Source: VFMC01 sp040398525
Lineage (GTDB): Bacteria > Actinomycetota > Acidimicrobiia > Acidimicrobiales > Ilumatobacteraceae
Length of the DNA stretch: 64,000 bases
Assembly: GCA_040398525.1 (NCBI GenBank)
Contig: JBBATY010000015.1
Span: 1-64,000, forward strand
Direction: 5' to 3'
The position numbers were made by a program, and so were the translations under genes. Under the pieces are notes generated by a model. It made no database searches. It saw only the letters and a program-made list of their open reading frames with translations, and had not been told where the DNA came from. Of the stretch, positions 1 to 8,425 are shown piece after piece. Each line of letters starts with the position of its first letter. Positions within the stretch are counted from its first letter, which is position 1.

Positions 1-384
1 ATCGACTGGAGCTACAACGTTCCCGGTCTGCGTTCGGCCCTCGAAGAGGCCGGCCTGACGGTGGAGGTCAACTTCCCGGCCGACGGCATCTACGGCGGCT
101 TCTACGGCCAGGGCGTGGTCAAGGATTCCCCGAACCAGGCCTGCTCGAAGCTGTGGATGGAGCACATCTTCAGCGATGAGGGCGCCCTCGGCTACCTCGA
201 GGGTGGTGCCGTGCCGGCCCGCATCGTGTCGCTGACCGAGCGTGGCCTCGTCACCGAGGAGAACAGCGCCAACCTGCCCCCGGCCGAGCTGCTCGACCAG
301 GTGAGCTTCCTGACCCCGGCGCAGATCGCCACGGCCAAGCAGGTCCTGGCCGACAACTGGGGCCCGATGGTGGCCGACGCCTGA
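1..384 (+). CDS. ABC transporter solute-binding protein, C-terminal part
   Basis: The frame is open from base 1 and ends with TGA at 382-384, so only the last 127 residues are present. They read as the C-terminal lobe of a family 1 extracellular solute-binding protein (spermidine/putrescine, iron or phosphonate type), the lipid-anchored or secreted receptor that hands its ligand to the membrane permeases. The assignment rests mainly on the neighbours: two permeases and an ATPase follow directly with overlapping start and stop codons, the usual order of such an operon. The ligand cannot be read from this fragment. Confidence 0.8.
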   Translation: MDWSYNVPGLRSALEEAGLTVEVNFPADGIYGGFYGQGVVKDSPNQACSKLWMEHIFSDEGALGYLEGGAVPARIVSLTERGLVTEENSANLPPAELLDQVSFLTPAQIATAKQVLADNWGPMVADA

Positions 385-397
385 TCCTTCGGATCCA

Positions 398-1318
398 GTG
401 ACTGTCATCACCACATCAGCACAGACTGCCGACAGGGGCCGCGCCGATGGCGCGGCCCCTGCGGTGTCTGTACGCCGGCGACGGAGCTGGGCATGGCTCG
501 GCCTGTTGCCGTTCCTGTCCTTCCTCGTCCTGTTCCTGCTGATCCCGGCCGTCAGCGTGTTCATCAACGCGCTGCGCACCGAGCAGGGGTGGTCGCTGTC
601 GGCGCTGCGCGAGGGCATCAGCGGCCAGAACTGGGTCGCACTCAAGTTCTCGATCGGCTTCTCGGCCGGCTCGGCCATCGTCGGAGTGCTCTTCGGCACC
701 TTGCTCGCCTACGCGGCTGCCACGGCCACCCGGCCGAAGTGGCTGCGCAGCCTCGTCTCGTCGTTCAGCGGCGTGGCCGCCAACATGGGCGGACTCCCGC
801 TCGCCTTCATGTTCTTGTCGTTGCTCGGCCGCCAGGGTGTGCTCACCAAGATCCTGAAGACCACCTTCGGCCTCGACCTCTACGCCGGTGACTTCGACCT
901 CGGCAACATCACCGGGTTGATCATCGTCTACTCGTACTTCAACATCCCGCTGATGGTGCTCATCACCCTGCCGGCCATCGATGGCCTGAAGCCGTCGTGG
1001 CGCGAGGCGTGCGCCAACCTCGGCGGCACCACCGCTACGTACTGGCGCCGCATCGGCCTGCCGGTGCTGATGCCGTCGCTGCTCGGTGGATTCCTGCTGC
1101 TGTTCGCCAACTCGTTCAGCGCCTACGCCACGGCGAGCGTGCTCACCGACAACTCCAAGATCCTGTCGCGACGCATCGGTTTCTTCCTCGGTGGCGACAT
1201 CGGCATCGGCGAGTCCGCCGTGGGCTACGCCCTTGCGGCCTGGATGATCATCACAATGGCCATTGCGATGGCGCTCTACTGGGTCGTCCGCAAGCGTGCC
1301 GAACGGTGGCAGTCATGA
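398..1318 (+). CDS. ABC transporter permease (first of pair)
   Basis: A 306-residue integral membrane protein with a GTG start 13 bases after the solute-binding gene. A basic N-terminus (RRRRS around residue 27) is followed by about six hydrophobic segments, as in binding-protein-dependent permeases of the PotB/AfuB type. The conserved cytoplasmic loop that docks on the ATPase is visible near residue 205 (EACANLGGTTATYWRRIGLPVLMPSL, here shown only by its EAcanLGgt core). Its stop overlaps the ATG of the next permease (ATGA at 1315-1318), indicating translational coupling. With the partner permease it should form the membrane channel of the importer. Confidence 0.85.
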   Translation: MTVITTSAQTADRGRADGAAPAVSVRRRRSWAWLGLLPFLSFLVLFLLIPAVSVFINALRTEQGWSLSALREGISGQNWVALKFSIGFSAGSAIVGVLFGTLLAYAAATATRPKWLRSLVSSFSGVAANMGGLPLAFMFLSLLGRQGVLTKILKTTFGLDLYAGDFDLGNITGLIIVYSYFNIPLMVLITLPAIDGLKPSWREACANLGGTTATYWRRIGLPVLMPSLLGGFLLLFANSFSAYATASVLTDNSKILSRRIGFFLGGDIGIGESAVGYALAAWMIITMAIAMALYWVVRKRAERWQS

Positions 1319-2184
1319 CCGCGGCCACCACTGCCAGACGGCGGCGATGGGTCAGCCGGCTCATCCCCAACCTCGTGCTGCTGGTGAGCGCCGTGTTCTT
1401 CATCGCGCCACTGCTCACCCTCACCCGCTACGCGCTGCAGAACGTGCCCACGGTGCTGCTGTCGTGGGACACGCTGTTCGACAAGTGGTCGCTCAAGGGC
1501 CTCACCAAGGCCTTCTCCGAGCCCGAGTTCTGGTCGACGTTGCGCCTCAGCCTGCAGCTGGCGGTCGGCACGGTGCTGGTCGTCTTGCTGCTGCTGTTGC
1601 CGACGGCGATCTGGGTGCACCTGCGCGTGCCCAGGGCGCGAGCGTTCGTCGAGTTCCTCACACTGCTGCCGTACATGATCCCGGCCATCGCCCTGGTCGC
1701 CGGCATCGTCATCGTCAAGCCGTACGCCCGCTGGTTCCTCAACTCGGACTACTCGCTGATCCCGTTCTACATGGTGCTCGCCCTGTCGTTCACCTACCGC
1801 TCGATCGACGCCGGCCTGCGGGCCATCGACCTGCGCACGCTCGTCGACGCGTCGCGCAGCCTCGGTGCGGGCTGGGTCGCCACGCTGTGGCGGGTGCTCA
1901 TCCCCAACCTGCGTGCGGCGATCCTGTCGGTGTCGTTCCTCACCGCGGCGATCGTGATCGGCGAGTACACGCTTGCCAGCGTGCTGCTGAAGCAGACACT
2001 CCCCACCTTCCAGATCGTCTTCGTGGGCCGCGAACCGCAGGCCGGCTACGGGCTCAACCTGCTCGCGCTGCTGGTGACCATCCTGTTGTTCGTCGTGCTG
2101 AGCCTGCTCACCAGGCCACGCAAGACACCGCGTCGACCCTTCGTCGCGATCACCCCGCCCGCCGACCCAGGACTCCCGCAATGA
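1315..2184 (+). CDS. ABC transporter permease (second of pair)
   Basis: A 289-residue membrane protein of the PotC type. The start is ATG 1315, inside the stop of the first permease; the frame extends further upstream, but that part is out-of-frame shadow of the first permease. An Arg-rich N-terminus precedes about six hydrophobic stretches, and the ATPase-docking loop (DASRSLGAGW, about residue 180) is present. Its last codon overlaps the ATPase start (ATGA at 2181-2184). Heterodimer partner of the preceding permease; the substrate (polyamine, ferric iron, phosphonate or other) is unresolved. Confidence 0.85.
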   Translation: MTAATTARRRRWVSRLIPNLVLLVSAVFFIAPLLTLTRYALQNVPTVLLSWDTLFDKWSLKGLTKAFSEPEFWSTLRLSLQLAVGTVLVVLLLLLPTAIWVHLRVPRARAFVEFLTLLPYMIPAIALVAGIVIVKPYARWFLNSDYSLIPFYMVLALSFTYRSIDAGLRAIDLRTLVDASRSLGAGWVATLWRVLIPNLRAAILSVSFLTAAIVIGEYTLASVLLKQTLPTFQIVFVGREPQAGYGLNLLALLVTILLFVVLSLLTRPRKTPRRPFVAITPPADPGLPQ

Positions 2185-3224
2185 CCACTCTCAGCTTCCA
2201 GGGCATCCGCAAGACCTTCGGCCCGACCGTTGCGCTCGAGTCGTTCGACCTCGACGTACGCGATGGCGAGCTCATCTCGCTGCTCGGTCCGTCCGGGTGC
2301 GGCAAGACCACGGCCTTGCGCATCGCCGCCGGATTCGAGTTCGCCGACACCGGCGCGGTCGTCGTCGGCGGCAGCGACATCAGCCGCCTCGCAGTGCACA
2401 AACGCAACATGGGCATGGTGTTCCAGAGCTACAGCCTGTTCCCCAACCTCACCGTGGCCGGCAACGTCGACTTCGGCCTGCGCACCCGCAAGGTCGACAA
2501 GGCCGAGCGACGTGTCCGGGTGAGCGAGGCGCTCGAACTGGTGCAGCTCACCGCGCTCGCCAACCGTTACCCGCACCAGCTGTCGGGCGGCCAGCAGCAG
2601 CGCGTCGCCCTCGCGCGTGCCCTCGCCGTGCGGCCACAGGTGCTGCTGCTCGACGAGCCGCTCAGCGCGCTCGACGCGAAGGTCCGCCTCACCCTGCGCG
2701 ACGAGATCCGCCGCATCCAGACCGAGCTCGGCATCACGACCCTGTTCGTCACCCACGACCAGGAGGAGGCCCTCGGCATCTCCGACCGCATCGGGGTGAT
2801 GTCGAACGGACGCCTCGAGCAGCTCGGCACCCCCACCGACGTCTACCGCAACCCGGCCAACCCCTTCGTCGCCCGGTTCGTCGGCTCGATGAACGAACTG
2901 CCCGCCACCGTCGTCGACCAGGGCGCCGTCCGAGTCGGTGACACCGTCGTGCAGACCGCCGTCACCGAGCCGGCCGGCACGGCCGTCACACTGCTCACCC
3001 GCCCCGAAGACCTCAGCCTCGTCGACGCGGGCGGCTTGGCCGGCACGGTGACGAGCCGCACCTTCCAGGGCGCCACCACGGTGATCGGGGTCAGGCTCGA
3101 CGTGCTCGACCGCCTCGTCGCCGTCAGCATGGCAGGGACGGCCGCAGGCGAGATCGCGCCGGGCGACCGCGCGGCCGTCGCCATCGACGGGTCACGGGCG
3201 CTGTGCGAGTCGATCGCCTCCTGA
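2181..3224 (+). CDS. ABC transporter ATP-binding protein (PotA/FbpC-like)
   Basis: A 347-residue ATPase that powers the two permeases. Walker A GPSGCGKTT lies near residue 38, the signature LSGGQQQRVALARAL near 134, Walker B VLLLDEPLSALD near 155 and the switch His in FVTHDQEEAL near 189. Beyond residue 235 comes a TOBE-type regulatory domain, typical of importers for polyamines, iron and related ligands. The start ATG 2181 overlaps the stop of permease 2; the much longer upstream frame is not coding. It closes the transporter operon; topA follows after its own promoter. Confidence 0.9.
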   Translation: MTTLSFQGIRKTFGPTVALESFDLDVRDGELISLLGPSGCGKTTALRIAAGFEFADTGAVVVGGSDISRLAVHKRNMGMVFQSYSLFPNLTVAGNVDFGLRTRKVDKAERRVRVSEALELVQLTALANRYPHQLSGGQQQRVALARALAVRPQVLLLDEPLSALDAKVRLTLRDEIRRIQTELGITTLFVTHDQEEALGISDRIGVMSNGRLEQLGTPTDVYRNPANPFVARFVGSMNELPATVVDQGAVRVGDTVVQTAVTEPAGTAVTLLTRPEDLSLVDAGGLAGTVTSRTFQGATTVIGVRLDVLDRLVAVSMAGTAAGEIAPGDRAAVAIDGSRALCESIAS

Positions 3225-3271
3225 TCGGCAGGAGCGATCGGCAGCGCTGTCGGGCGCCGCGGCGGTCGGCC

Positions 3272-3302
3272 TTGACAACCGGCACCGGTTTGCCGTAGCG
3301 AT
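3272..3302 (+). promoter_or_regulatory. topA promoter with consensus -35
   Basis: A perfect TTGACA (3272-3277) is followed after 18 bases by TAGCGA (3296-3301). The topA ATG lies at 3312, 10 bases beyond, so transcription should begin within a few bases of the start codon. This is one of the few promoters in the window with a consensus -35. Confidence 0.6.
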
Positions 3303-3311
3303 ACAGCCGCC

Positions 3312-5978
3312 ATGGCCCGTCCACTCGTCATCGTCGAATCGCCTGCGAAGGCCAAGACCATCTCCAAGTTCCTGGGGAACGCCTTCGATGTGCGCGCCTC
3401 GGTCGGCCATGTGGCCGACCTGCCCAGCAAGGGCCTGTCGATCGATGTCGACAACGGCTTCAAGCCCACCTACGAACTCACCGACCGCGGCCGCAACGTG
3501 GTGAAGGAGCTCAAGGCGGCACTCAAGGACGCGAGCGAGCTCTACCTTGCGACCGACGAAGACCGCGAGGGTGAGGCCATCAGCTGGCACCTGCTCGAGT
3601 ACCTGAAGCCGAAGATCCCCGTGAAGCGGATGGTGTTCCACGAGATCACCAAGGGCGCCATCGACGCTGCCGTCGCCAACCCGCGCACCATCGACTATGG
3701 CCTTGTCGACGCGGCCGAGACCCGCCGCCTGCTCGACCGGCTGTATGGCTACGAGGTGTCGCCAGTGCTGTGGCGGCGGGTGAACCGCGGTCTGTCGGCC
3801 GGACGGGTGCAGAGCCCGTCGGTGCGCCTGATCGTCGAGCGCGAGCGCGAACGCATGGCCTTCGTCGCCGCCGACTACTGGGACATCGACCTGCTCACCG
3901 CCACGTCGCCGGCGTTCAGCGCCACGCTCGTCGCGGTCGACGGCACCCGGGTGGCCACCGGCAAGGACTTCGGCAGCACCGGCCGAGCCAGCGCCAAGGT
4001 GGTGGTGGTCGACGAGGCCCGCGCCCGTGCGCTGGCCAGCGCCCTGGAGGGCGCTGCGTTCGCCGTGCGTTCGGTGGAGGACAAGCCCTACCGCAGCAGC
4101 CCGAAGGCGCCGTTCATGACGTCGACCCTGCAGCAAGAAGGCGGCCGCAAGCTGCGCCTCGGCGCCGCCCAGGTGATGCGCCTCGCCCAGGGCCTGTACG
4201 AGCGCGGCTACATCACCTACATGCGTACCGACAACGTGGTGCTCAGCGAGGAAGCCCTCGCCGCGGTGCGCGCCGAGGTCGGCAAGGCCTACGGGCCGCA
4301 GTTCCTGTCGAAGGGGCCGCGCCAGTACTCGGGCAAGATCAAGAACGCACAGGAGGCCCACGAGGCCATCCGCCCCACCACCCCGCTGCGCTCGCCCGAC
4401 GCCCTCGCCGGCGAACTGAACGGCCAGGAACTGGCGCTGTACCGGATGATCTGGCAGCGCACGCTGGCCAGCCAGATGGCCGATGCGGTGGGCACCACTG
4501 TCAGTGTGCGCCTGGGCGCCACGGCACTGGTGGCCGGCACGGGGGTCGACACCGAGTTTGCCGCCAGCGGCACCACCATCACGTTCCCCGGCTACCGCCA
4601 GGTCTACGTCGAGTCGGTCGACGAGAGCGAGGCCGGCGCCGACGAGCGCGAGGCGCTGCTGCCCGAACTGACCGTCGGCCAGGCCGTGCCCGTCGAGTCG
4701 CTCACACCCAACGGGCACACCACGTCGCCACCGGCCCGCTACACCGAGGCGTCGCTCGTGAAGAAGCTCGAGGAGCTCGGCATCGGCCGACCCAGCACGT
4801 GGGCGTCGATCATCCAGACCGTGCAGGACCGCGGCTACGTGTGGAAGAAGGGCCAGGCTCTGGTGCCCACCTGGACGGCCTTCGCCGTCGTCGGGTTGAT
4901 GGAGAAGCACTTCGACGAGCTGGTCGACTACGCCTTCACCGCCCGCATCGAGGAAGACCTCGACTCGATCGCCCGCAACGAGCTGCAGAAGCAGGACTGG
5001 CTCGCCCATTTCTACTTCGGCGAGTCCGACGGCGACCTGCCCGGCCTGAAGCAGCTGGTGGCCGAGAACCTCGACGAGATCGACGCTGCCGAGATCAACA
5101 CCTTCCCCATCGGGGCCGACCCCGACGGGGTCGAGATCGTGGTCAAGCCCGGTAAGTACGGGCCGTACGTCAAGCGCGGCGACGACACGGCCAGCGTGCC
5201 CGACGATCTGACCCCCGACGAGCTCACCGTCGACGTGGCATTGCGACTGCTCGCCGCGCCGAAGGCCGACGAGCCGATCGGCGAGCTCGACGGCACGCCG
5301 GTGTTCGCCAAGGCCGGCCGCTACGGGCCCTATGTGCAGTGGGGCACGGCCGACAACCCGCCGCGCGGCTACCCGAAGCCGAAGATGGCCAGCCTGTTCA
5401 AGACAATGACCCTCGAGCGGATCACCGTCGACGACGCCGAGGCCCTCCTGCAACTGCCGCGCACCCTGGGCGTCGACCCGGCCGACGGCGTGGCGATCCT
5501 GGCCAACAACGGCCGCTACGGGCCCTATGTGCAGAAGGACAAGGACTTCCGCAACATCGCCAACGAGGAGCAGCTGCTCACCATCACCCTCGAGCAGGCG
5601 ATCGAGATCTTCCGCCAGCCCAAGCAGTTCCGTCGCGGAGGCGGCGCCAACCTGGCGGCCAAGGGGCCACTGCGCGAGTTCGGCACCGACCCGGTGAGCG
5701 GTAAGGCCGTCGTCGCCAAGGACGGCAAGTTCGGCGTCTACGTCACCGACGGCGAGACGAACGCCTCGCTCAGCAAGGGCGACCGACTCGAGGCGATGCT
5801 CCCGGAGCGGGCCTTCGAGCTGCTCGCCCTCCGCCGTGATGCGATCATCGAAAAGGGCGGGCCGGCAGCCAAGAAGGCCGCCGCCACCAAGCGCTCGGCT
5901 GCCAAGAAGACGACCACTCGGTCGACGTCGACGCGCAGCTCGGGTGCTGCCAAGAAGGCACCTCGCAGTAGCTCCTGA
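3312..5978 (+). CDS. topA: DNA topoisomerase I
   Basis: Type IA topoisomerase of 888 residues that relaxes negative supercoils by transient single-strand cleavage. The Toprim domain opens the protein (LVIVESPAKAKTISKFLG) and carries the acidic ATDEDREGEAISWHL motif near residue 77. The catalytic tyrosine is Tyr303 in ITYMRTDN. The C-terminal half holds several zinc-free repeats marked by YGPYV or YGVYV motifs, and the last 35 residues are Lys/Ala/Ser/Thr-rich, a DNA-binding tail usual in actinobacterial TopA. No zinc-finger cysteines are seen, unlike the E. coli enzyme. It heads a unit with tmk and holB. Confidence 0.97.
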   Translation: MARPLVIVESPAKAKTISKFLGNAFDVRASVGHVADLPSKGLSIDVDNGFKPTYELTDRGRNVVKELKAALKDASELYLATDEDREGEAISWHLLEYLKPKIPVKRMVFHEITKGAIDAAVANPRTIDYGLVDAAETRRLLDRLYGYEVSPVLWRRVNRGLSAGRVQSPSVRLIVERERERMAFVAADYWDIDLLTATSPAFSATLVAVDGTRVATGKDFGSTGRASAKVVVVDEARARALASALEGAAFAVRSVEDKPYRSSPKAPFMTSTLQQEGGRKLRLGAAQVMRLAQGLYERGYITYMRTDNVVLSEEALAAVRAEVGKAYGPQFLSKGPRQYSGKIKNAQEAHEAIRPTTPLRSPDALAGELNGQELALYRMIWQRTLASQMADAVGTTVSVRLGATALVAGTGVDTEFAASGTTITFPGYRQVYVESVDESEAGADEREALLPELTVGQAVPVESLTPNGHTTSPPARYTEASLVKKLEELGIGRPSTWASIIQTVQDRGYVWKKGQALVPTWTAFAVVGLMEKHFDELVDYAFTARIEEDLDSIARNELQKQDWLAHFYFGESDGDLPGLKQLVAENLDEIDAAEINTFPIGADPDGVEIVVKPGKYGPYVKRGDDTASVPDDLTPDELTVDVALRLLAAPKADEPIGELDGTPVFAKAGRYGPYVQWGTADNPPRGYPKPKMASLFKTMTLERITVDDAEALLQLPRTLGVDPADGVAILANNGRYGPYVQKDKDFRNIANEEQLLTITLEQAIEIFRQPKQFRRGGGANLAAKGPLREFGTDPVSGKAVVAKDGKFGVYVTDGETNASLSKGDRLEAMLPERAFELLALRRDAIIEKGGPAAKKAAATKRSAAKKTTTRSTSTRSSGAAKKAPRSSS

Positions 5979-6011
5979 CCGGTGGCACACCGGCCGGGTA
6001 GCGTGCCCGCT

Positions 6012-6632
6012 GTGGATGTGGCGGGCAGGTACATCGCCTTCGAGGGCGCCGAGGGCTGCGGCAAGAGCACGCAGGCTGCTCGTCTGGCGGGCCGCCTCGA
6101 TGCGGTGCTGACCCGCGAGACCGGGGGTACCGGCATCGGTCGGCGCATCCGCGAGATCCTCCACGACACCACCGTCGAGCACCTGGCACCGCGCGCCGAG
6201 GCGCTGCTCACTGCGGCCGACCGCGCCCAGCACCTCGACGAGCTGGTGCGCCCTGCGCTGGCCGCGGGGCGCCACGTGGTGAGCGATCGCAGCGTGTGGT
6301 CGACCCTCGCCTACCAGGGCTACGGCCGCCAGCTCGACCTCGCCGACATCCGCGGCATCAACGACTGGGCGATCGGCGGGCTGTGGCCCGAGTTGGTGGT
6401 GCTCATCGACGCCGACCCGGAGGTGCTGCTGCAGCGCATGTCGGGGCGCGAGCTCGACCGGTTCGAGCAGGAGTCGGCCGAGTTCCACGCCCGGGTGCGT
6501 GCCGGGTTCCGCGAGATGGCCACAGCCGATCCGGAGCACTGGGTGGTGATCGACGGCAACACCGGCGTCGACGAGGTCGAGGCGGCGGTCGTCGGGGTCG
6601 TGCGCAGCCGCCTCGGCCTGGTGCTGCCGTGA
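6012..6632 (+). CDS. tmk: Thymidylate kinase
   Basis: Phosphorylates dTMP to dTDP. The P-loop FEGAEGCGKSTQ starts about eight residues into the 206-residue protein, the usual place, and the DR(S) motif SDRSVWSTLAYQG lies near residue 95. I chose GTG 6012 because TAGCGT (5999-6004) ends 7 bases before it, as at many genes here, and because family members start close to the P-loop; GTG 5982 is an in-frame alternative. The TGA stop overlaps the GTG of holB (6629-6632), coupling dTTP supply to a replisome subunit. Confidence 0.93.
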   Translation: MDVAGRYIAFEGAEGCGKSTQAARLAGRLDAVLTRETGGTGIGRRIREILHDTTVEHLAPRAEALLTAADRAQHLDELVRPALAAGRHVVSDRSVWSTLAYQGYGRQLDLADIRGINDWAIGGLWPELVVLIDADPEVLLQRMSGRELDRFEQESAEFHARVRAGFREMATADPEHWVVIDGNTGVDEVEAAVVGVVRSRLGLVLP

Positions 6633-7699
6633 ACCTGTTCGGTGAGGACGAGTCAGCGTCGTCGGTGTGGGACGGTGTCGTCGGGCAGGACCGCGCCGTC
6701 GCCCGGCTGCGCGCCGCAGCCGACGACCCGGTCCACGCCTATCTGTTCATCGGCCCGGCCGGCTCGACCAAGGACGTCGCTGCCCGCGCGTTCGCCGCGC
6801 GCCTGCTCGCCGGCAGCGACGACGCCCACTCGCGCACCGGTCGGCTTGCGCTGGCGGGCGAGCACCCCGACGTCCGCGAGGTGCGCCGCACCGGTGCCGC
6901 CATCAACACGGATCAGATCAGCGAGATCATCCGCATCGCGTCGCGGGCGCCGATGGAGGGCGACCGGCAGGTGCTCGTGCTCGACGAGTTCCACCTGCTG
7001 AGCGCCGATGGCGCAGCGCGTCTGCTCAAGACGCTCGAGGAGCCACCTCCGTCGACGGTGTTCATCGTGCTCGCCGACACGATCACACCCGACCTCGTCA
7101 CCATCGCCTCGCGCTGCGTGCGCATCGAGTTCGGCGCGATCGATCAGGCCCAGATCGAGCGGGTGCTCCTGGCCGAGGGGGCCGACCCCGATCGGGCTGC
7201 GATGGCGGCGCGCTCGGCAGCCGGCAACCTCGACCGTGCACGCGTGCTGGTGAGTGACGACAGCCTGGTGCGACGTCGCGCCGCCTTCGCCGCCGTGCCC
7301 CGCCGCCTCGACGGTCGCGGCGCCACCGTGGCCACCTTGGCCGACGAGATCACGCGGCTCGCCGACGAGGCCGCTGCCGCGCTCACCCCGCGGCACGAGG
7401 CGCAGGTGGCAGCACTCGAGGAGCGCATCGCCACCACGGGCGAGCGCGGCAGCGGGCGCAAGGCACTCGAGGATCAGCACAAGCGCGAGATCCGCCGGTT
7501 CCGCACCGACGAACTACGTGCCGGCCTCGGCGTCATCGCCGGCGCCTATCGCGACGCAGCGGTCGAGGGGCGCGGTGTGCGCCCGGAGGTGCACATCCAC
7601 GCCGTCGAGCGCATCCACCGGACCCTCGAGGCACTCGACCGCAACCCGAACGAGGCCTTGTTGCTGCAGAGCCTGCTGCTCGACCTGCCGTCGATCTGA
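6629..7699 (+). CDS. holB: DNA polymerase III subunit delta' (clamp loader)
   Basis: A 356-residue AAA+ fold protein, matching delta' of the clamp loader that places the beta clamp on primed DNA. Visible: VVGQDRAVARLRAA at the start, a degenerate P-loop (GPAGSTKD), the Walker B-like VLVLDEFHLLSADGAARLLKTLEEPP, and the sensor-like SRC near residue 160. The zinc-binding cysteines of many delta' and tau/gamma proteins are absent. The C-terminal third is helical and charged. Start GTG 6629 overlaps the tmk stop. The tmk-holB order is common in bacteria and supports the call. Confidence 0.9.
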   Translation: MNLFGEDESASSVWDGVVGQDRAVARLRAAADDPVHAYLFIGPAGSTKDVAARAFAARLLAGSDDAHSRTGRLALAGEHPDVREVRRTGAAINTDQISEIIRIASRAPMEGDRQVLVLDEFHLLSADGAARLLKTLEEPPPSTVFIVLADTITPDLVTIASRCVRIEFGAIDQAQIERVLLAEGADPDRAAMAARSAAGNLDRARVLVSDDSLVRRRAAFAAVPRRLDGRGATVATLADEITRLADEAAAALTPRHEAQVAALEERIATTGERGSGRKALEDQHKREIRRFRTDELRAGLGVIAGAYRDAAVEGRGVRPEVHIHAVERIHRTLEALDRNPNEALLLQSLLLDLPSI

Positions 7700-7738
7700 C
7701 CGGGCGGGTGGCAGCGCCGCTGCGGCTACGGTCGCGCC

Positions 7739-8227
7739 ATGCCTGCGCTGAGCCCCGACGATGTCGCTGCCTTCCTCGCCGAGCCCGGCCACCTGGCCCG
7801 CATCGGCACCACCGATGCCGACGGTATGCCCCGCGTGCTGCCGCTGTGGTTCATCGTCCACGACGGCGCGATCTGCTTCACGCCGCGCCAGCCGGCGGTG
7901 ATCTGGCACAACCTGCTGCGCGACCCACGGGTGGGCATCAGCATCGACGAGGAGGCCAGCCCGTACCGCAAGGTCGTCGTGCAAGGGGTTGCCGAAGTGC
8001 TCCATCAGCCGGGCGACGACGACGCCTGGCGGCCGCTCTACCGGGCGATCGCGTCGCGGTACACACCGGTCGAGTGGGCCGACGCCTATGTCGACACCAC
8101 CAGCGACCAGCCACGGGCCCTGTGCGCCGTGCGGCTCGACGCACCCACCACACGGCTGCAGACCTGGCGGATGCCGGTGCGCGGCGAGGACCCGAAAGGC
8201 ATCTGGCATCCGCGCTACTACGTGTAG
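7739..8227 (+). CDS. Pyridoxamine 5'-phosphate oxidase-fold protein
   Basis: A 162-residue protein with the split beta-barrel seen in FMN- or F420-binding PNPOx-like proteins: LARIGTTDADGMPRVLPLWF near residue 20 and RVGISIDEEASPYRKVVVQGVAEV near 62. In actinobacteria this family covers F420-dependent reductases, heme-degrading and biliverdin-reducing enzymes; no residue here decides between them. TACGGT (7727-7732) ends exactly 6 bases before the ATG, so the mRNA is probably leaderless. It stands alone between holB and tRNA-Thr. Confidence 0.75.
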   Translation: MPALSPDDVAAFLAEPGHLARIGTTDADGMPRVLPLWFIVHDGAICFTPRQPAVIWHNLLRDPRVGISIDEEASPYRKVVVQGVAEVLHQPGDDDAWRPLYRAIASRYTPVEWADAYVDTTSDQPRALCAVRLDAPTTRLQTWRMPVRGEDPKGIWHPRYYV

Positions 8228-8245
8228 GTGCCGGTGCGCGCTCGG

Positions 8246-8251
8246 TAGACT
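8246..8251 (+). promoter_or_regulatory. -10 hexamer of tRNA-Thr
   Basis: TAGACT, 11 bases before the first base of the tRNA, the distance expected for a start of transcription a few bases upstream of the mature 5' end. Confidence 0.5.
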
Positions 8252-8262
8252 GCCGAGCCGTC

Positions 8263-8338
8263 GCCCAGATAGCTCAGTCGGCAGAGCATTTCACTCGTAA
8301 TGAAAAGGTCGAGGGTTCGATTCCCTCTCTGGGCTCCA
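8263..8338 (+). tRNA. tRNA-Thr (anticodon CGT)
   Basis: A complete cloverleaf can be drawn: acceptor GCCCAGA (8263-8269) pairs with TCTGGGC (8328-8334); the D arm is GCTC/GAGC; the anticodon stem TTTCA/TGAAA encloses loop CTCGTAA with anticodon CGT; the T arm GAGGG/CCCTC encloses TTCGATT. The discriminator is T8335 and the CCA end is encoded (8336-8338). It reads ACG threonine codons, frequent in this GC-rich genome. Confidence 0.97.
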
Positions 8339-8425
8339 TGTGAAGTCGAGCTGTGGATGCAGCCTCGATACCGCCGTTCCGGCTCAGGCGGTGCAACGAT
8401 CACGGGGATCCCCCTCCCGATTCCG

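Noticed and set aside
3192..6539. A 1115-codon open frame on the minus strand opposite topA and tmk
   Set aside because: Low-complexity composition driven by GC-rich third positions; no recognisable domains, and topA/tmk on the other strand have full motif sets.
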